A stretch of 64,000 bases of DNA from Bradysia coprophila (taxonomy: Eukaryota > Arthropoda > Insecta > Diptera > Sciaridae). Below the pieces are notes generated by a model. It made no database searches. It saw only the letters and a list, made by a program, of their open reading frames with translations, and had not been told where the DNA came from. The position numbers and the translations under genes are program-made. The stretch lies in the NCBI RefSeq assembly GCF_014529535.1, contig NW_023503608.1:10156501-10220500 (forward strand), read 5' to 3'. Below are positions 1 to 13,000 of this stretch, piece after piece. The number at the start of each line of letters is the position of its first letter. Within the stretch, counting starts at the first letter, position 1.

Positions 1-250
1 TTTTTGCCAAATGAGAACACTTTTCCGTTCTCAAAAGTCCAAGAAAACATTTTTTCCAAATGAGAACACTTTTCCGTTCTCAAAAGTCTAAGAATATATT
101 TTTGCCAAATGAGACCACTTTTTGGTTCTCAAAAGTCCAAGAAAACATTTTGTCGAAATGAGAACACTTTTCCGTTCTCAAAAGTCCAAGAAAATATTTT
201 GTCGAAATGAGAACACTTTTCCGTTCTCAAAAGTCTAAGAAAATATTTTT
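1..250. repeat. 49-bp satellite, TGAGA-N12-TCTCA type
   Basis: About five units of roughly 49 bp, each carrying TGAGAAC, eight bases, then GTTCTCA, followed by AAAGTCCAAGAA-like sequence. The array runs off the left edge, so its true length is unknown. It is the first of several related palindrome arrays that fill the first 2.2 kb. Confidence 0.9.
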
Positions 251-261
251 GCCAAATAAGA

Positions 262-620
262 CCACTCTTCCAGTCTCGCACACCCGTAAATGTTAGCAAA
301 GAGACCACTCGTTCAGTCTCGTTCATCCTCAAACATTCTCGGAAAATATTTGAAACGAGACTACTCGATCAGTCTCGGAAGGTGCAAAGAAAAATTATTC
401 GAAAAGAGACCACTCGTTCAGTCTCGAAAAGTATTAAATCGGAGACCACTCGGTCAGCCTCATCACGTCTAACAAAAAAAAATCCGAAAAGACTTCTCGT
501 TCATCGTCAAACATTCTCGGAAAATATTCGAAACGAGACTACTCGGTCAGTCTCGGAAGGTGCAAAGAAAAATTATTCGAAAAGAGACCACTCGTTTAGT
601 CTCGGAAATTGTAACAACGG
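262..620. repeat. Degenerate GAGACCACTCGTTCAGTCTCG satellite
   Basis: Irregularly spaced copies of a palindromic core: GAGAC, ten bases (usually CACTCGTTCA or TACTCGGTCA), then GTCTC. A longer stretch around 340-440 is repeated near 510-600. The open frames across this stretch are repeat artefacts with no protein features. Confidence 0.85.
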
Positions 621-680
621 TTCAAAAATAAAACTGCCAATAGATATATCAGATTTAGCAGCAAGCGTAACGTCGTTGGT

Positions 681-737
681 GGTCCGATCCGAAGTTAAGC
701 ATCATTGGTCGCGGTTAGTACTTGGATGGGTGACCGC
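681..737 (+). rRNA. 5S rRNA-like fragment, probably pseudogene or 5S-derived repeat
   Basis: This stretch matches the middle of arthropod 5S rRNA as I know it: GTCCGATC, a short gap, CGAAGTTAAGCA, then GCGGTTAGTACTTGGATGGG and TGACCGC. This is the part containing the internal control region used by RNA polymerase III (box A, intermediate element, box C). The 5' third and the 3' stem after GACCGC are missing; AT-rich DNA with an A-rich run follows. It is therefore not a complete 5S gene. A pseudogene or the head of a 5S-derived SINE are both possible. Confidence 0.75.
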
Positions 738-924
738 AAAATACATCACAAAATAAAAAAAAGGTAAAAAAAATCAAAATATTACTAAACATTATTACAA
801 TCATTTCAGTCAACTTTTTCTGTACAAATTGGATCTAGTGAATTGTAAGAGAAATGAAAAGTTGTGGCCATCTATGAACTCAACAGAGAAGTAACAAATG
901 ACAAAAAACGGGACAGAGAATATG

Positions 925-1400
925 AGACTCAAAAACAGTCTAACATACTCAAAATGTGAGACGTCTCAAAAAGAATAAAAAAACTCAAAATGTGAGACGT
1001 CTCAAAGAGAATAAAAAAAACTCAAAATGTGAGACGTCTCAAAGAGAATTAAAAAAACTCAAAACGTGAGACGTCTCAAAGAGAATAAAAAAAACTCAAA
1101 ATGTGAGACGTCTCAGAGAGAATAAAAAAAACTCAAAATGTGAGACGTCTCAAAGAGAATAAAAAAAACTCAAAATGTGAGACGTCTCAAAGAGAATTAA
1201 AAAAAACTCAAAACGTGAGACGTCTCAAAGAGAATAAAAAAAACTCAAAATGTGAGACGTCTCAGAGAGAATAAAAAAAACTCAAAATGTGAGACGTCTC
1301 AAAGAGAATAAAAAAAAACTCAAAATGTGAGACCTCTCAAAAAGAATAAAAAAACTCAAAAAGTTAAAAAAAAACTCGAAATGTGAGACGTCTCAAACAG
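925..1400. repeat. 36-39 bp satellite with TGAGACGTCTCA palindrome
   Basis: About twelve units of 36-39 bp, each with the perfect 12-bp palindrome TGAGACGTCTCA (rare variants such as GAGACCTCTC), then an AAGAGAATAAAAAAA spacer. Length variation lies mainly in the A-run. The arms are those of the neighbouring arrays but with the central ten bases missing. Confidence 0.93.
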
Positions 1401-1404
1401 TCTT

Positions 1405-1960
1405 TTTTTTAAAATTATCATCAGACCACCGTCTCAAAAAGTCGAAATGAGACTGCTCATCTAGTCTCATACCGTCTCAGAAAGTGGAAATGAGACTACT
1501 CGTTCAGTCTCATACCATCTCAAAAAGTCGAAATGAGACTACTCGTTCAGTCTAATACCGTCTCAAAAAGTCGAAATGAGACTACTCATCCAGTCTCATA
1601 CCGTCTCAAAAAGTCGAAATGAGACTACTCGTTCAGTCTCACACCGTCTCAAAAAGTCGAAATGAGACTACTCATCCGGTCTCATACCGTCTCCGAAAGT
1701 TGAAATGAGACTACTCATTCAGTCTCATACCGTCTCCAAAAGTTGAAATGAGACTACTTATTCAGTCTCATACCGTCTCCGAAAGTTGAAATGAGACTAC
1801 TCATTCAGTCTCATACCGTCTCGAAAAGTCGAAATGAGACTACTCATTCAGTCTCATACCGTCTCGAAAGGTCGAAATGAGACTACTCATTCAGTCTCAC
1901 ACCGTCTCGAAAAGCAGACTACTCTGTCAAACAAGTCTGAATGAGACTACTCGTCAGTCT
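1405..1960. repeat. 43-bp satellite, TGAGAC-N10-GTCTCA type
   Basis: About a dozen units near 43 bp: TGAGACTACTCGTTCAGTCT, then CATACCGTCTC, then AAAAAGTCGAAA. The inner word varies (CGTTCA, CATCCA, CATTCA) while the TGAGAC and GTCTCA arms and their spacing stay fixed. It grades into diverged copies up to about 2230. Confidence 0.92.
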
Positions 1961-2230
1961 CTCGAAGTTCAAAAAAATTATTACAAATGAGACTTCTCTG
2001 TCAGTCTTCCAGATTCTCGAAAAATATTGAAAACGAGACTACTCTGACAATCTCATAAAGTCTCAAACATCTTTGAAAAATATTTAAAACGAGACTTCTC
2101 CACAGTTTCGGATGAATTATGATGAATTTCGGATGAATTATGAGAACTAAACCAGTCTCAAAGGTCAAAAAAGAGACGTCTCACCTCCATACAAAAAAGC
2201 TGTATCGAAAAGACGTCTCACGACCACTTT
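1961..2230. repeat. Diverged right edge of the GAGAC satellite
   Basis: Scattered GAGACTACTCTG, GAGACTTCTC and AGACGTCTCA words without a regular period, ending near a poly-T and CCCGGG at about 2230. Confidence 0.7.
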
Positions 2231-5200
2231 TTTTTTTACCCGGGAACAAACGATTGAAAATACTTCTATCAAATGAAGTAATAGATCTGATAGTAAAATT
2301 GAAGTACTTATGACATGACAAACTAATAAATTTGATAGAAAGATTTGCTTAATTAAATTTAATTTAAGACCTTTTTTGGACTCAATTTAGAAAAACGAGC
2401 CCAAGAAAAAATTGGGCGTGTGGGTTTAACTTAACACTCCCTTTTTATGGGATGATTGGCTTGTAATCCATTTGCACGTGCTCGATATAAAAATAACCGA
2501 TTGTAATTGTTATACAAACAACAATTATTGATACTGTGAGGCAAAAGGTTGAGCAATTTCTGTTCACATAACAATGGCGTATCAATTATTTATTTCAATA
2601 TATCCACAACTCCTGTGTACTATTCGTACTTATCATTCCTTCGTGTGCCCAATTACCAATATAATTAATCAAACGAAAAAAAAAACACCTATCTCAGATC
2701 ATTAGACGTCACACAAAAAAGTGTTATTTGTTATGCAATTCATCAATTACAAAAATTACACCATCACCTGTTGGCTAAAACACCAGCTTTCAGTCCAAGT
2801 GTACAAAAGACATCACATTCAAAAGTTCAATTGAACGTTAAATATACGAAATCAATCAAAATGAAACAGAGTCGAATTGAACAGCGACATAATAACACTG
2901 TCCTTTGAAAAAATCAAAGAAATAAAAAAGTTGTGTGTTGATATCAAAAGGTGTTTACCTGAATATTAACTCGAACTTATGTAACCAAAAAAAAAATGAG
3001 AATCGGATAATTTATGATATAGCTGATGGTGTGCGTATATTTATTATCGTTAAATCCACTCAATTGAAAGAGCCATAGTCATTTTAGATTTTAAAGTGAG
3101 AATAAACAAATATTTCACCTGTTACCTAACCTCTCTATTCATTACAATTTTAACTTATTTACAATATATTATACCACCATCATCATCATGTTATATCCCA
3201 TGCAGACTTTATTGTGTATATAGACATTGGTAATTCGTGTGCTTTTCAACGAATTTCTGGTACACTTCTATTGCTCACTTAAAGAAGTATTATAAGTTGA
3301 GATTTCAGATGCTTTTAATAGATAATAGAATTTGAAAATTTCACTTTTTCATTTAAAAGAAATGAAAACGAAATATTGGAACACAAACATTTACTTCAAT
3401 TGATTCGGCGGGGATTTCTTGTTAAACACATACATTGTATGAACTAAATTATTTAGTTGGTTGAATTTTTTTTTCAATTAATTTAATTAGACTAGCAGTT
3501 GTTCGATCACTCCGAATTGAAAACGATTGCCCGGGGTTCCATCAACAATAAAATTAACTCTAAATTGGTAGATCGATATGCTGATTCGTAAGCAATATGG
3601 TGTAAGTTACGTGGTAAATTGCAATAAACATTGATACTTCGTGTCACTGTACAATAAAAACCCACCTAGCTGATACCTAAAAGGAGTCTGTGACGAAGGG
3701 GTTCATGTTTTTTTTGTCTCTAGTAAAAAGATATTTATTGTCGGTCAATGAACTGATAAAACTTACCGTTTCACTTGACCAGACAAAGTGTTTAAAACTT
3801 TAAAATTGTATTATGCGCAAATTTAAACACCAAGACTAACTGAATAGATTCGATTTAACCCAAGCCATATTGCACAATCGTACTTATGAGCAATGAGGAA
3901 CATTTAACCAAAATTTCACGCAAATTAGAGGTCATTGCGATGTTTAAATCATTAGGCCGTAATGATCAAAACAAAAACAAAATGGAAATATGTTGAGGTG
4001 TCTCTCTCTTTACCTGTGTCCGCGTTGATTGTAACTCGTGTTATTAAAAATCGGATGCAGTCAAGCGAAATGTAATTTAATGTAAAGTTAGAGGAAAAAC
4101 AGAATTAGCTTCCGAAACAAATTTATCAGTTGGAATTTATTTGTCCATTAAAAACTGACTATGTGACGAAACCTTTGATGAATAACTTTATTTTGAATTT
4201 TTTGGCTTTCATAATAATTGTGCTAATTTTGGTAAGACGTATGCGGGAAAATATAATTTGAGATTATTTATTATCGACTATTTCGTAAAGGTACACCAAT
4301 AATCATATATCAATTTTACACTCGTTGTTTGATCTGCAATATGGTTTTATGTGTGTAATTACACACATAATTCTCACATTTAAAATCTGATAATTTTAAC
4401 ATAAAATCTTTATGCAATGCTGCTACTGTGTTGTATGTTCGGTGAGTTGAGTTTCTTTTTGGAGGACTGTGTTAAAATCTTATAAATCAAGGCGAGAATT
4501 GTTGTTTATCTTGTAGCAACACTACAAGCTCATATTCATTCAAATTATTTGTAAAGATAAACGATGTATAATTTGTGTGTTGTAGTCATTGAGAGTAAAG
4601 TTTCTGAGAAGTTTTCAAAAAAAACTCCAGCGATATCTGTGCTAAATTGCACGAAAAGTAAATTCGATTTTGGTATCTCAGAATAATCATCGAATCTTTT
4701 ACTTCGATTGTTTAAATCATTCTTTATCCTTTCATACAAAATCTATTACTTCGATAGTTTTGATATGCAGTAAGAGGGAATATTAGTCAAACCTCATCGG
4801 TTATTTTTATTGTAACTGTTGATACCAGATGACTCATCATTTCTAAAAAGGTTCAAAGTACAATTTATTCGAAATGTTTAAAAAAATCGTCTTTTGTATT
4901 TTTTTTACCTTTTCAATGTCATGGGCATTTATTGTCAATAAATCCGAAAAAAAATTCACTTATCTGATTCAAGATAAATAAACTTGCAAATAAACCGTGA
5001 AACAAAGAACAAATAGTTGAAAAGTAATCAATGACGACAATCTTGTAGATAATAGAGACTTGAATTTGTCCAATAATTATGTTGTATTGTTTGGCCGAAA
5101 AGAACCAGCCTGAAGGTTCGTTAAATTGTATTGCGACAAAAAGTCTTGGTGTTAAATTCTTGCATGCCAGAGGTCAGATTTAATTATGTTTTGATTTATG

Positions 5201-7063
5201 TGCGGAATGTTGTTTGCAATATAATAAAAATGCGAATAATTTCATTAACACGTGTGCCAGTCACTTGATCCACTGGTAAAAATGTTGGAATATCTAGATC
5301 AAAACCATTTAATTTCTACATTTTTTCCGAGAGTTTCATATTGATTTTCTAAATTATCGTTTATTATAACATAAATATCAATAGTGTCTGCTCGTTTCTG
5401 CATCGAATACATTCAATGAACATGTGACACGTTATGATTCCAAGCAGCGATTGGCATTATACAAAGCAAAATCATTTTGCTGCATTTTATGTAACTTGAA
5501 TTTTTTTGATTTATTTGAATATTAAAATGTGGTTTACCTTTGAAGGACTTTGTAAAGGTGAACTCTTATTTACTTATTTATTGATTCCATAAAAATAGTT
5601 GTCAATTCAAATGAAGTCTTTAGCATAGTTGCAATTTTGCAATAATCCAATCAACAGTCAAAAATAAATATTTATGTTCGCGTATACAGATTCCTATAGC
5701 AGACTGTATGTATAGTTGCTCAAGCATCTGCAATTAACAAACATTTTTGGACTTTTAATATCAGACAATATTCGTAAATTATTTCTGCGTGAATACAGCA
5801 CCTGACTTTCGAATGCGTCATGTTGAGTATGTAAATTTCATTAAGTCTTAAATCGACCGTCAGAGATTTCCATTGTAAGGTGCGTATATTGTTTAAATGC
5901 AATGGAAATTGAAAGAGACCACTTTAGTTTTGCAAGTCATTTAAATTGTCCGACCCATAGAAAGTGCCAGATCGGACAGTAGTTTTGCAAACATTTGAAT
6001 TTAGCGTTATATGGATTCAAACTTCGGCAAAGCATTTGTGAAACTTTTTATTTAAATCGCTATAGTCCGAAATGAAGACTGGGCGACAATTCTCAAATTT
6101 TCGTAATTTTAAATATTCGTAACTTGACAGTGGCGTGTATAAAATCCCATAAGAACTGTCAAGTTTTGAATTCTTAAAGTTACGAACGGCATGAGAATCT
6201 ACACCCTGGTTTCGAAATTTTACGACTGTCAAAATGTTAGTAGCGAGGCCGCTTAAATCGGGACTCTTGCTTGGTAATAATCTGTAATCGTAAGGGATCG
6301 TAAGCTTTTTCTTTAAAAGCTTTAACAATATTTACATGAGAAGGATGCAGGTAGAATTTTCAATTCTTCAAATATCGTTGTTCCCACACGCAACGAACAT
6401 ACACTGACCTTTCCACAGTGCTATTACTACATCGGAATCCATGCATCAAACACTTTTTTAATTTCATTATACCTGTCTCCATATCCATATTTATATATGA
6501 ACCAAAATGGACTATGTGTGCATTACACAACACATATTTTATCATCTCACCATAATACATAATTCAAGTACCTGAAAATAATTGAAATAAGCAAAATATT
6601 TGAACACCGTTCATGGGAGAATTTATGTGTAATATTCAATTGCTGCTTTCGTATAAATGGGTATCTTTTACATTTCGATGCCAAGTATGTGCAATTTTAA
6701 TTCCATGAACCTTAAGTGAAAGCGTATTAAAGGTAATTACATTACGTGTGATAGAAGCGTTTGTATAGAAAGGATAACAAACATTCAAAATGTACGAAAT
6801 ATAAACGAGATGTAATAACCGATATACCGTTCAATCATTTTTATTTATTTTTTGTTTTAAGTAATTAACTCAAATAAAACTCTATATCGATGATCTATTC
6901 TCCCGTCTCGTTATGTTTGTTTTGATTGAAAATGTAATTGTTTTTATTAAGTGGATGTGAAGGACGGTGACCGCATTTATTTCACTTTGAACAATTATTA
7001 TAAAACTGATGCTTTTTCTCATGATATATGTAATCACGTAATCACGACAAATGTTTGTTTCAG
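2231..7063. other. No gene recognised; AT-rich intergenic or upstream intron
   Basis: The open frames here are short and have no domain, signal peptide or splice context that I trust. The DOMON gene's exon at 7064 starts in mid-protein, so its 5' exons and promoter must lie upstream. I looked for them here and found no convincing exon. They may be in this stretch or beyond the window. Confidence 0.6.
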
Positions 7064-10000
7064 GGTCACCACGTACTTCGTTTCTAGCGGGATCTACATT
7101 CAATGTAACATGGCATTTGGCGTACCCTCATCGGGTAAGTAAAATTATTCTCAGCGATATATTCCACTAGACATTTTATCACCATTACGAAATTGAATTC
7201 CAATCGAATTGAGTACCTCTAGTCATGAAAGTGCTTACCTTATCTGTCCACTTAAGATTTTACGGTCGATGATGTAATTTTTGAAATTATTGGAAGTAGA
7301 TTTACATTCCAAAAACTACTCTGGTGGCTTGTAGAAAACTTTACTTTGTTGTCTCTAATAGCTTCGTATAACCACTGTATATAGGAAAACGAATTCAATC
7401 ATTTCAGCAAAAAAAAGGCCAAATAAAATTCAAACTTTTCATATTCTTCTCTATATTACGGGAACTCATTTAATTTTACCACCAACATTTAACGGATAAC
7501 ACATCTAGAAAAGCTCATCAGTACGGTAATTGTAAGCGACACTACAATAATAACAAACAATGGACTGTTGAAATTTCTGTTGCTGCTGTTGTGGCTCTCA
7601 TCGGTGCTGCATGCATAACTCGGTATTTGTGTGTTACAATTGTTAGACAAACAGGTGCTGCAGCACTCACGATTACTATCACAAATTCTAATTTCGGTCG
7701 AATTCATTTCCCTCGAACAAATCTGAGACAATGTTCCGTTGGACTTAATTATTAGGCATGTGTCACTGGCATAAGCACAGTATTTTGATTGAGATGTAGA
7801 TAGAGAACTTGGATTTGCGCCTCTGCTGTGATGGCATTGTCGTCGACCAGACGGGAACTCAATCGTATTGCACGCTGAATTACTGTTTACGGAGCAAAAT
7901 GAACATTGCTGGTTATCATTGGCGCATGAGGCTATTTCGTGTGGTGTATTCAGACATCCACGAGTTACCACATTACCGGCCTGTAAGGTTGAATGATAGT
8001 GTTATAGGTAATGGAAAAGCAAATCCGTAAATTCTTACAGATTTTACGAAGCAGTAAGCATCGTCACTAATTGGAGCTGTGCAACGGGTAGTTTGAAGAC
8101 TTTTCGGATTCTGTAAGCAATTTGCGTTTGTAGACGTGCTGCACGTTAAACATTTATGATCTACACGTCCGAAACTGTTACATCGATCAGCAGTGCATTT
8201 GTAACACAATGGATTGCTGGTGGTATCACATTTGATTTTTTCTTCGGAAGATAGATCGGCATAACAAGTTTTCTTAGTTGGAATGTCTGGATAAACAAAA
8301 ATGTTGTGCTTAGACGCCAACAACACTTTACATGTTTCAACTTACAGTTTTCAAACAAGGTCACACATGTGTCGCTTTTCTCACAGTCTGTTGTCTGAGT
8401 ATACAATGTAGATCGTTGGCATGTGATACCTTCACAGCTAAAGCACACTGAATAAGAGAAAAAAATGTTTGAAAATAAGAAAACTATTTCCGTGTTATTA
8501 CCACTACAAACCTTTGTAATCCGTCGGAGATTTAGGTACAGCACGATTGCAATCGTTTGAGTTGCAAGTATTGCAACTGTGTTTATGATTTTTACAAAAA
8601 TCAGCATTATTTACCGTCATGTCTCCGGCACAACCCTGGATTTGATTGCCATAGTTGTTGAGCGCTACACAACTATCATATGGGTCGGTACAGTAACGCG
8701 ATGCACTTGTCGTTGTACTGCAATTGGTTCCGCTGCAATGTACACATTTTATTCGATCGGTCGGGACAGGATACGAATTACAGGCATTTGTTCCACTAAC
8801 AGGACATGCACTGCAATTTAAACTATTCTCTGAACAGCTTTGAAGTTCACGCGTTGAAGTTATACATCCTCGTGTGGCCTCACTTCCTGCAGACGTGACG
8901 AAACAATATGCTTCATCGGTTGTGGGAGCAGGGCAACGTGTTCCGACGATTTTCGTTGGATCATGCAAACAATTCGTGTCCCCATTGTTTGTTGAACACG
9001 TTAAGCATGTATGGTCAATTCTTCCGAGATTGTTACAATTGGCTGCAGGAAGGAATTTTAGTAAAATCATTTACACGGAGATGAAACCTTTACCTTGGGT
9101 GCACTTATAACACAAGGGATTTGATGCATCATTACACAATTCGGTTTCAGTTGCTGTTAAATCTGAGACGCATGACTTTTTAATCGGAAGAACTGTAACA
9201 GTGGAAGATTAATATCTGATTCAAATTCAATTCGATTGAGTTTTTTTTACATCCACTGAAAATAGTCACACATGCACCTGTGCAGTCCTTTGTTACATTA
9301 TATTGAGAAGGCCTCTGGCATGCGATTTCATCACTACAACTATAGCACGTTACTGAAACGAATTCGCAATAGAATTTTTTTCCATAAATTTATTATTTGA
9401 ACTGAACCATTCGATATACTAACTTGCTGATGCACTTGTTACGTAACAAACATATAAAAAGAATGTAGCAATTACGAAGCTGTTTAATTTATCCATCATA
9501 TTAATTCTGATGCAATCGAAAAGTACGGAATGAATGGTCGACAGTGTTACCTTGTGGTTGGTTTTATATTATTAAAATCACTAAACAAAGGTAAAAAAAT
9601 TCGTTTATCTTTCAACAATTTATTTAGAAAAAAATAATATCTCAATGATGTGGAGCGGTGATATCTTTGTATTTGCACACAATTTACACTTGAAATATTT
9701 ATTGTTTGGGAGTGTACAATTTAGTGGGTGATATGAGGGTAAAACAGTAGTCATTCAGCACTTATTCAGTTGCAGAGCCTATTTTTAGTGAATTAGTTTT
9801 CTGAATTTGTTAAGATTTTGATAAGTTCTCTAAAATTTGCCTTTAGACGAAGGAAAATCTCAATTTTGGGAATTTTTTTTCCAAATTCAGGAAATCATTT
9901 TTCCTCAAACAGGTCTTTGTCCAGTTGCAATTTAAAATAAAATTATCTAAACGTTCTGATAAGTCTTACCCGTTAAAAACTACCATGGCATGAGGATATC

Positions 10001-13000
10001 TTGAGTCTACATTCCATGATTATATTATGCAAATATGGGCCCAGGTTTTTTTTCAATTTTTAAAGTTGTCTTCTTCGAATTTAATAACTAAAATGTATGT
10101 ATTTGGGGCACATCGTAACATAAATTGCCATAACAAAGTCCGTTTTGTAAGAAATTCTTAATCACAGACGTAGAAACGTGTTGTAACCTTTACAGAACTT
10201 GGAGCAATTGTACATCTTCGTGCAAATTTAGACATTGATTTAATATAAAAATAAACAAAAATTTTGTTGTGGCCATTAAGGTTAAGTGGTTTTATCAATG
10301 AAATGTGTCTAAGTGACACTGAATATATTTAACGAAATAAAAGAAATATTTTACAAAATCGCCGTCTAATTACCCGAATTGTTTTGAAAATACGATTGTG
10401 GCAAGGATTTTGTGCACATCACATGCAATCCACAAACTTTAAACCGAAACAGTAAAATACATTTTCCAGAGTAGAGAAAAGAAAACCGAATGACGTGTGG
10501 TTAAGCTCTTGAAATGATTAAATTTAATTACTTAATATGCTTCGTCATTAAAAACAACACAATAATTCCATGTAATGTGTAATTTCATTTAGTAACGAAA
10601 AAAAAACGTCCATGCAGTTCAGTTTTATTATTAATTTAGCTGTTCGGTTTCGGAATGTAAGTTTTTCTATTATAATGAGCTTAGAGTCTACGCCAGCCTA
10701 ACACACACACTCAGTACGATACGTTACGGGTGCCAATTTAAATCGAAAAAAAATATTTTATTAAATCGCAGGTGTGTATTTATATATCCATCATACCATG
10801 TCTTTTACAGCGAAAAATGCATTCGATAGCTGGTTCTGTTCATGTGTATTATATTACTTAAACGTTTCGTTCATTGAACGATCATTTCATGTGCCATAAT
10901 TGGCGAATACGAAAATATATTATGCTGTTCGCATAATTTAAAATCGTAAAATGGATATTATCATTTTCGTTGAAAGCATTCGGCTGAGATTTTGTAATTA
11001 CATGAGAGAGATATATATATAAAATCACTTATTGTATAACAATTGAATAAAAAGAATTTGTGGGATGGTACTGGCGGAGCTAAGCGATTATAAGAATTCG
11101 TGGAAATTGAGAATTTTGATCGTATATTCAAATAGAGTGCGAATTGAGAACGAAAGACATAGTAACGCTTTGAATGTTTACCACCCAACACAACAGCATC
11201 CACAATAATCACGCTATGTCATACTTCGTTTGCAGAGGTTAATGATGTTAAAGATCAAGACTATAAAATCAAAAGGAAAAACTCTAACCTGAGAACAGTT
11301 CGAATCAAAGTTATTAGTCGTTTTATGATCTCACGTATTGAAGCAACAATCAAATGAAACATTGTATAAATACCGAGATTAATCTTCATGAATACACATT
11401 TAATGTAGAAACGTAAATGTGGGATCCGCGCAACACTGAAATTCTGACGAGAAAACAAACAGCACATTATCATAAACAATTCCCGCCATGGCGATGGTGT
11501 CATTGCTTTGTGGATATGGACCACTGTGTTGATGAAGATGATGCAAGTTATTATAATAAGTAATTGTCTAATGTGTGTAATATACTGTTGTGCTATACAT
11601 AGAGTGCACCTTTCATCGCTTTTTGTGTTCGGTTTTCTGTTAAATTATCTAATGTGTTCATGCAAACATTGTTTTACCCATGACTAATTATAAATTTTTT
11701 TTTTTTAATTTGATGATATCATAATTACACACTGTTTGCACAGAAACTGTTATGAATTTTATTGAAGGCATGTTGCATTGATGGCATATTTTGTTATGTT
11801 GTGTGCACGAACCGGTTATCGAAACATGGAAAAGTGGAAATAATCAACGCAACCTTTAGACACTTTTATTACTTTCGCGGTTGTTATGCCTTGGCTAATT
11901 ATTGTTGACCTCTATTCAGTTCAAAACATCACAGGAGTTAAGAACTTTTGAAGAACTGACCTTTTGTCCATGTTTAAAATACGCGATTGGGTCATTTTCA
12001 AGACATCAAAAGAATTTCTTAATTTTGTTAGACTTTTTAGATTGGTTCACACCAACTAGCTTTAAAGCTCTCTCCACAAAAAGTAAAATAATAATTTCTA
12101 CTTAATTACAGGGTGGCTTCAAACTTCAACTGTTAGACAATTTGGAAAGGCCAGTCTTAGATCTCACACCGTCTGTGGGTGGATCTGATTTCGTTCGAAC
12201 CGATGCGACGTAAGACCCTTTTATTAAACTAGTATTAGAGATCGTTAAGTCATCTGCATTTTTCAATACTGTATACAGAGCCCAGCAATTTCAAGTGAGA
12301 TTACCTTCAGACTTTACTTGCAACAATTGTACATTGCGTCTACTAAGACAAGCTGATGAATGGGCAAATGGTTACCGATTTTGGTCATGTGCTGATATCG
12401 ACGTTCTTTCAAGTAATTTGATTAAATAATTGGAAGCTGAGCATGCATCGGCAAAATCTAATGATCAAATTTACTATAGGAAAGGAATTCCGGGAATCTT
12501 GTTCGGGACATGGAAAACACTTCGGTAGTCGATGCAAGTGCGATAAAAATTACTATGGAAACCGGTGCCAATATTGGGATGAATGCCAGGCTGATCAAGA
12601 CTGTGGAATACAAGGAAAATGCGTCGATATCGATGGAACGTCGTTGCCAAAGAAACAATGTTACTGTAATTTGGGATGGTTCGGCCCTGGCTGCAATAAA
12701 AGTAAATATTTGTTTCACATCTTTTTATTTTGTCGTTTGATTTCAAATTCACGTTAGTAAAGTCGCGTAAATTTTCACACCAAATTTAATTATTTCTGTT
12801 GGCAAGGTCACATTACTAATTTTTGAATACACAATTTTCTAGAATCTCCAATTAAGAGTACCGACATTGACTACTCGCTGTACAAAAGTAAGCAATTGTC
12901 ACCAGACTACAAAGTTTATTGGAGAATATTAAAAGAGCAAAAGGAAATTGAGTTTGTTATGGTCGTAAATGGAACATCGTGGGTGGGTCTGGGTTGGAGA

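Noticed and set aside
681-737. Complete functional 5S rRNA gene
   Set aside because: Only the central part matches; the 5' and 3' strands of the closing stem are absent.
382-756. 124-codon frame across the first satellite
   Set aside because: Made of repeat units (ETTRSVS) and runs into the 5S-like fragment; no protein features.
1-2230. CRISPR array
   Set aside because: The repeats are regular but spacers are also repeated, units are tandem satellites, and the context is an insect genome.
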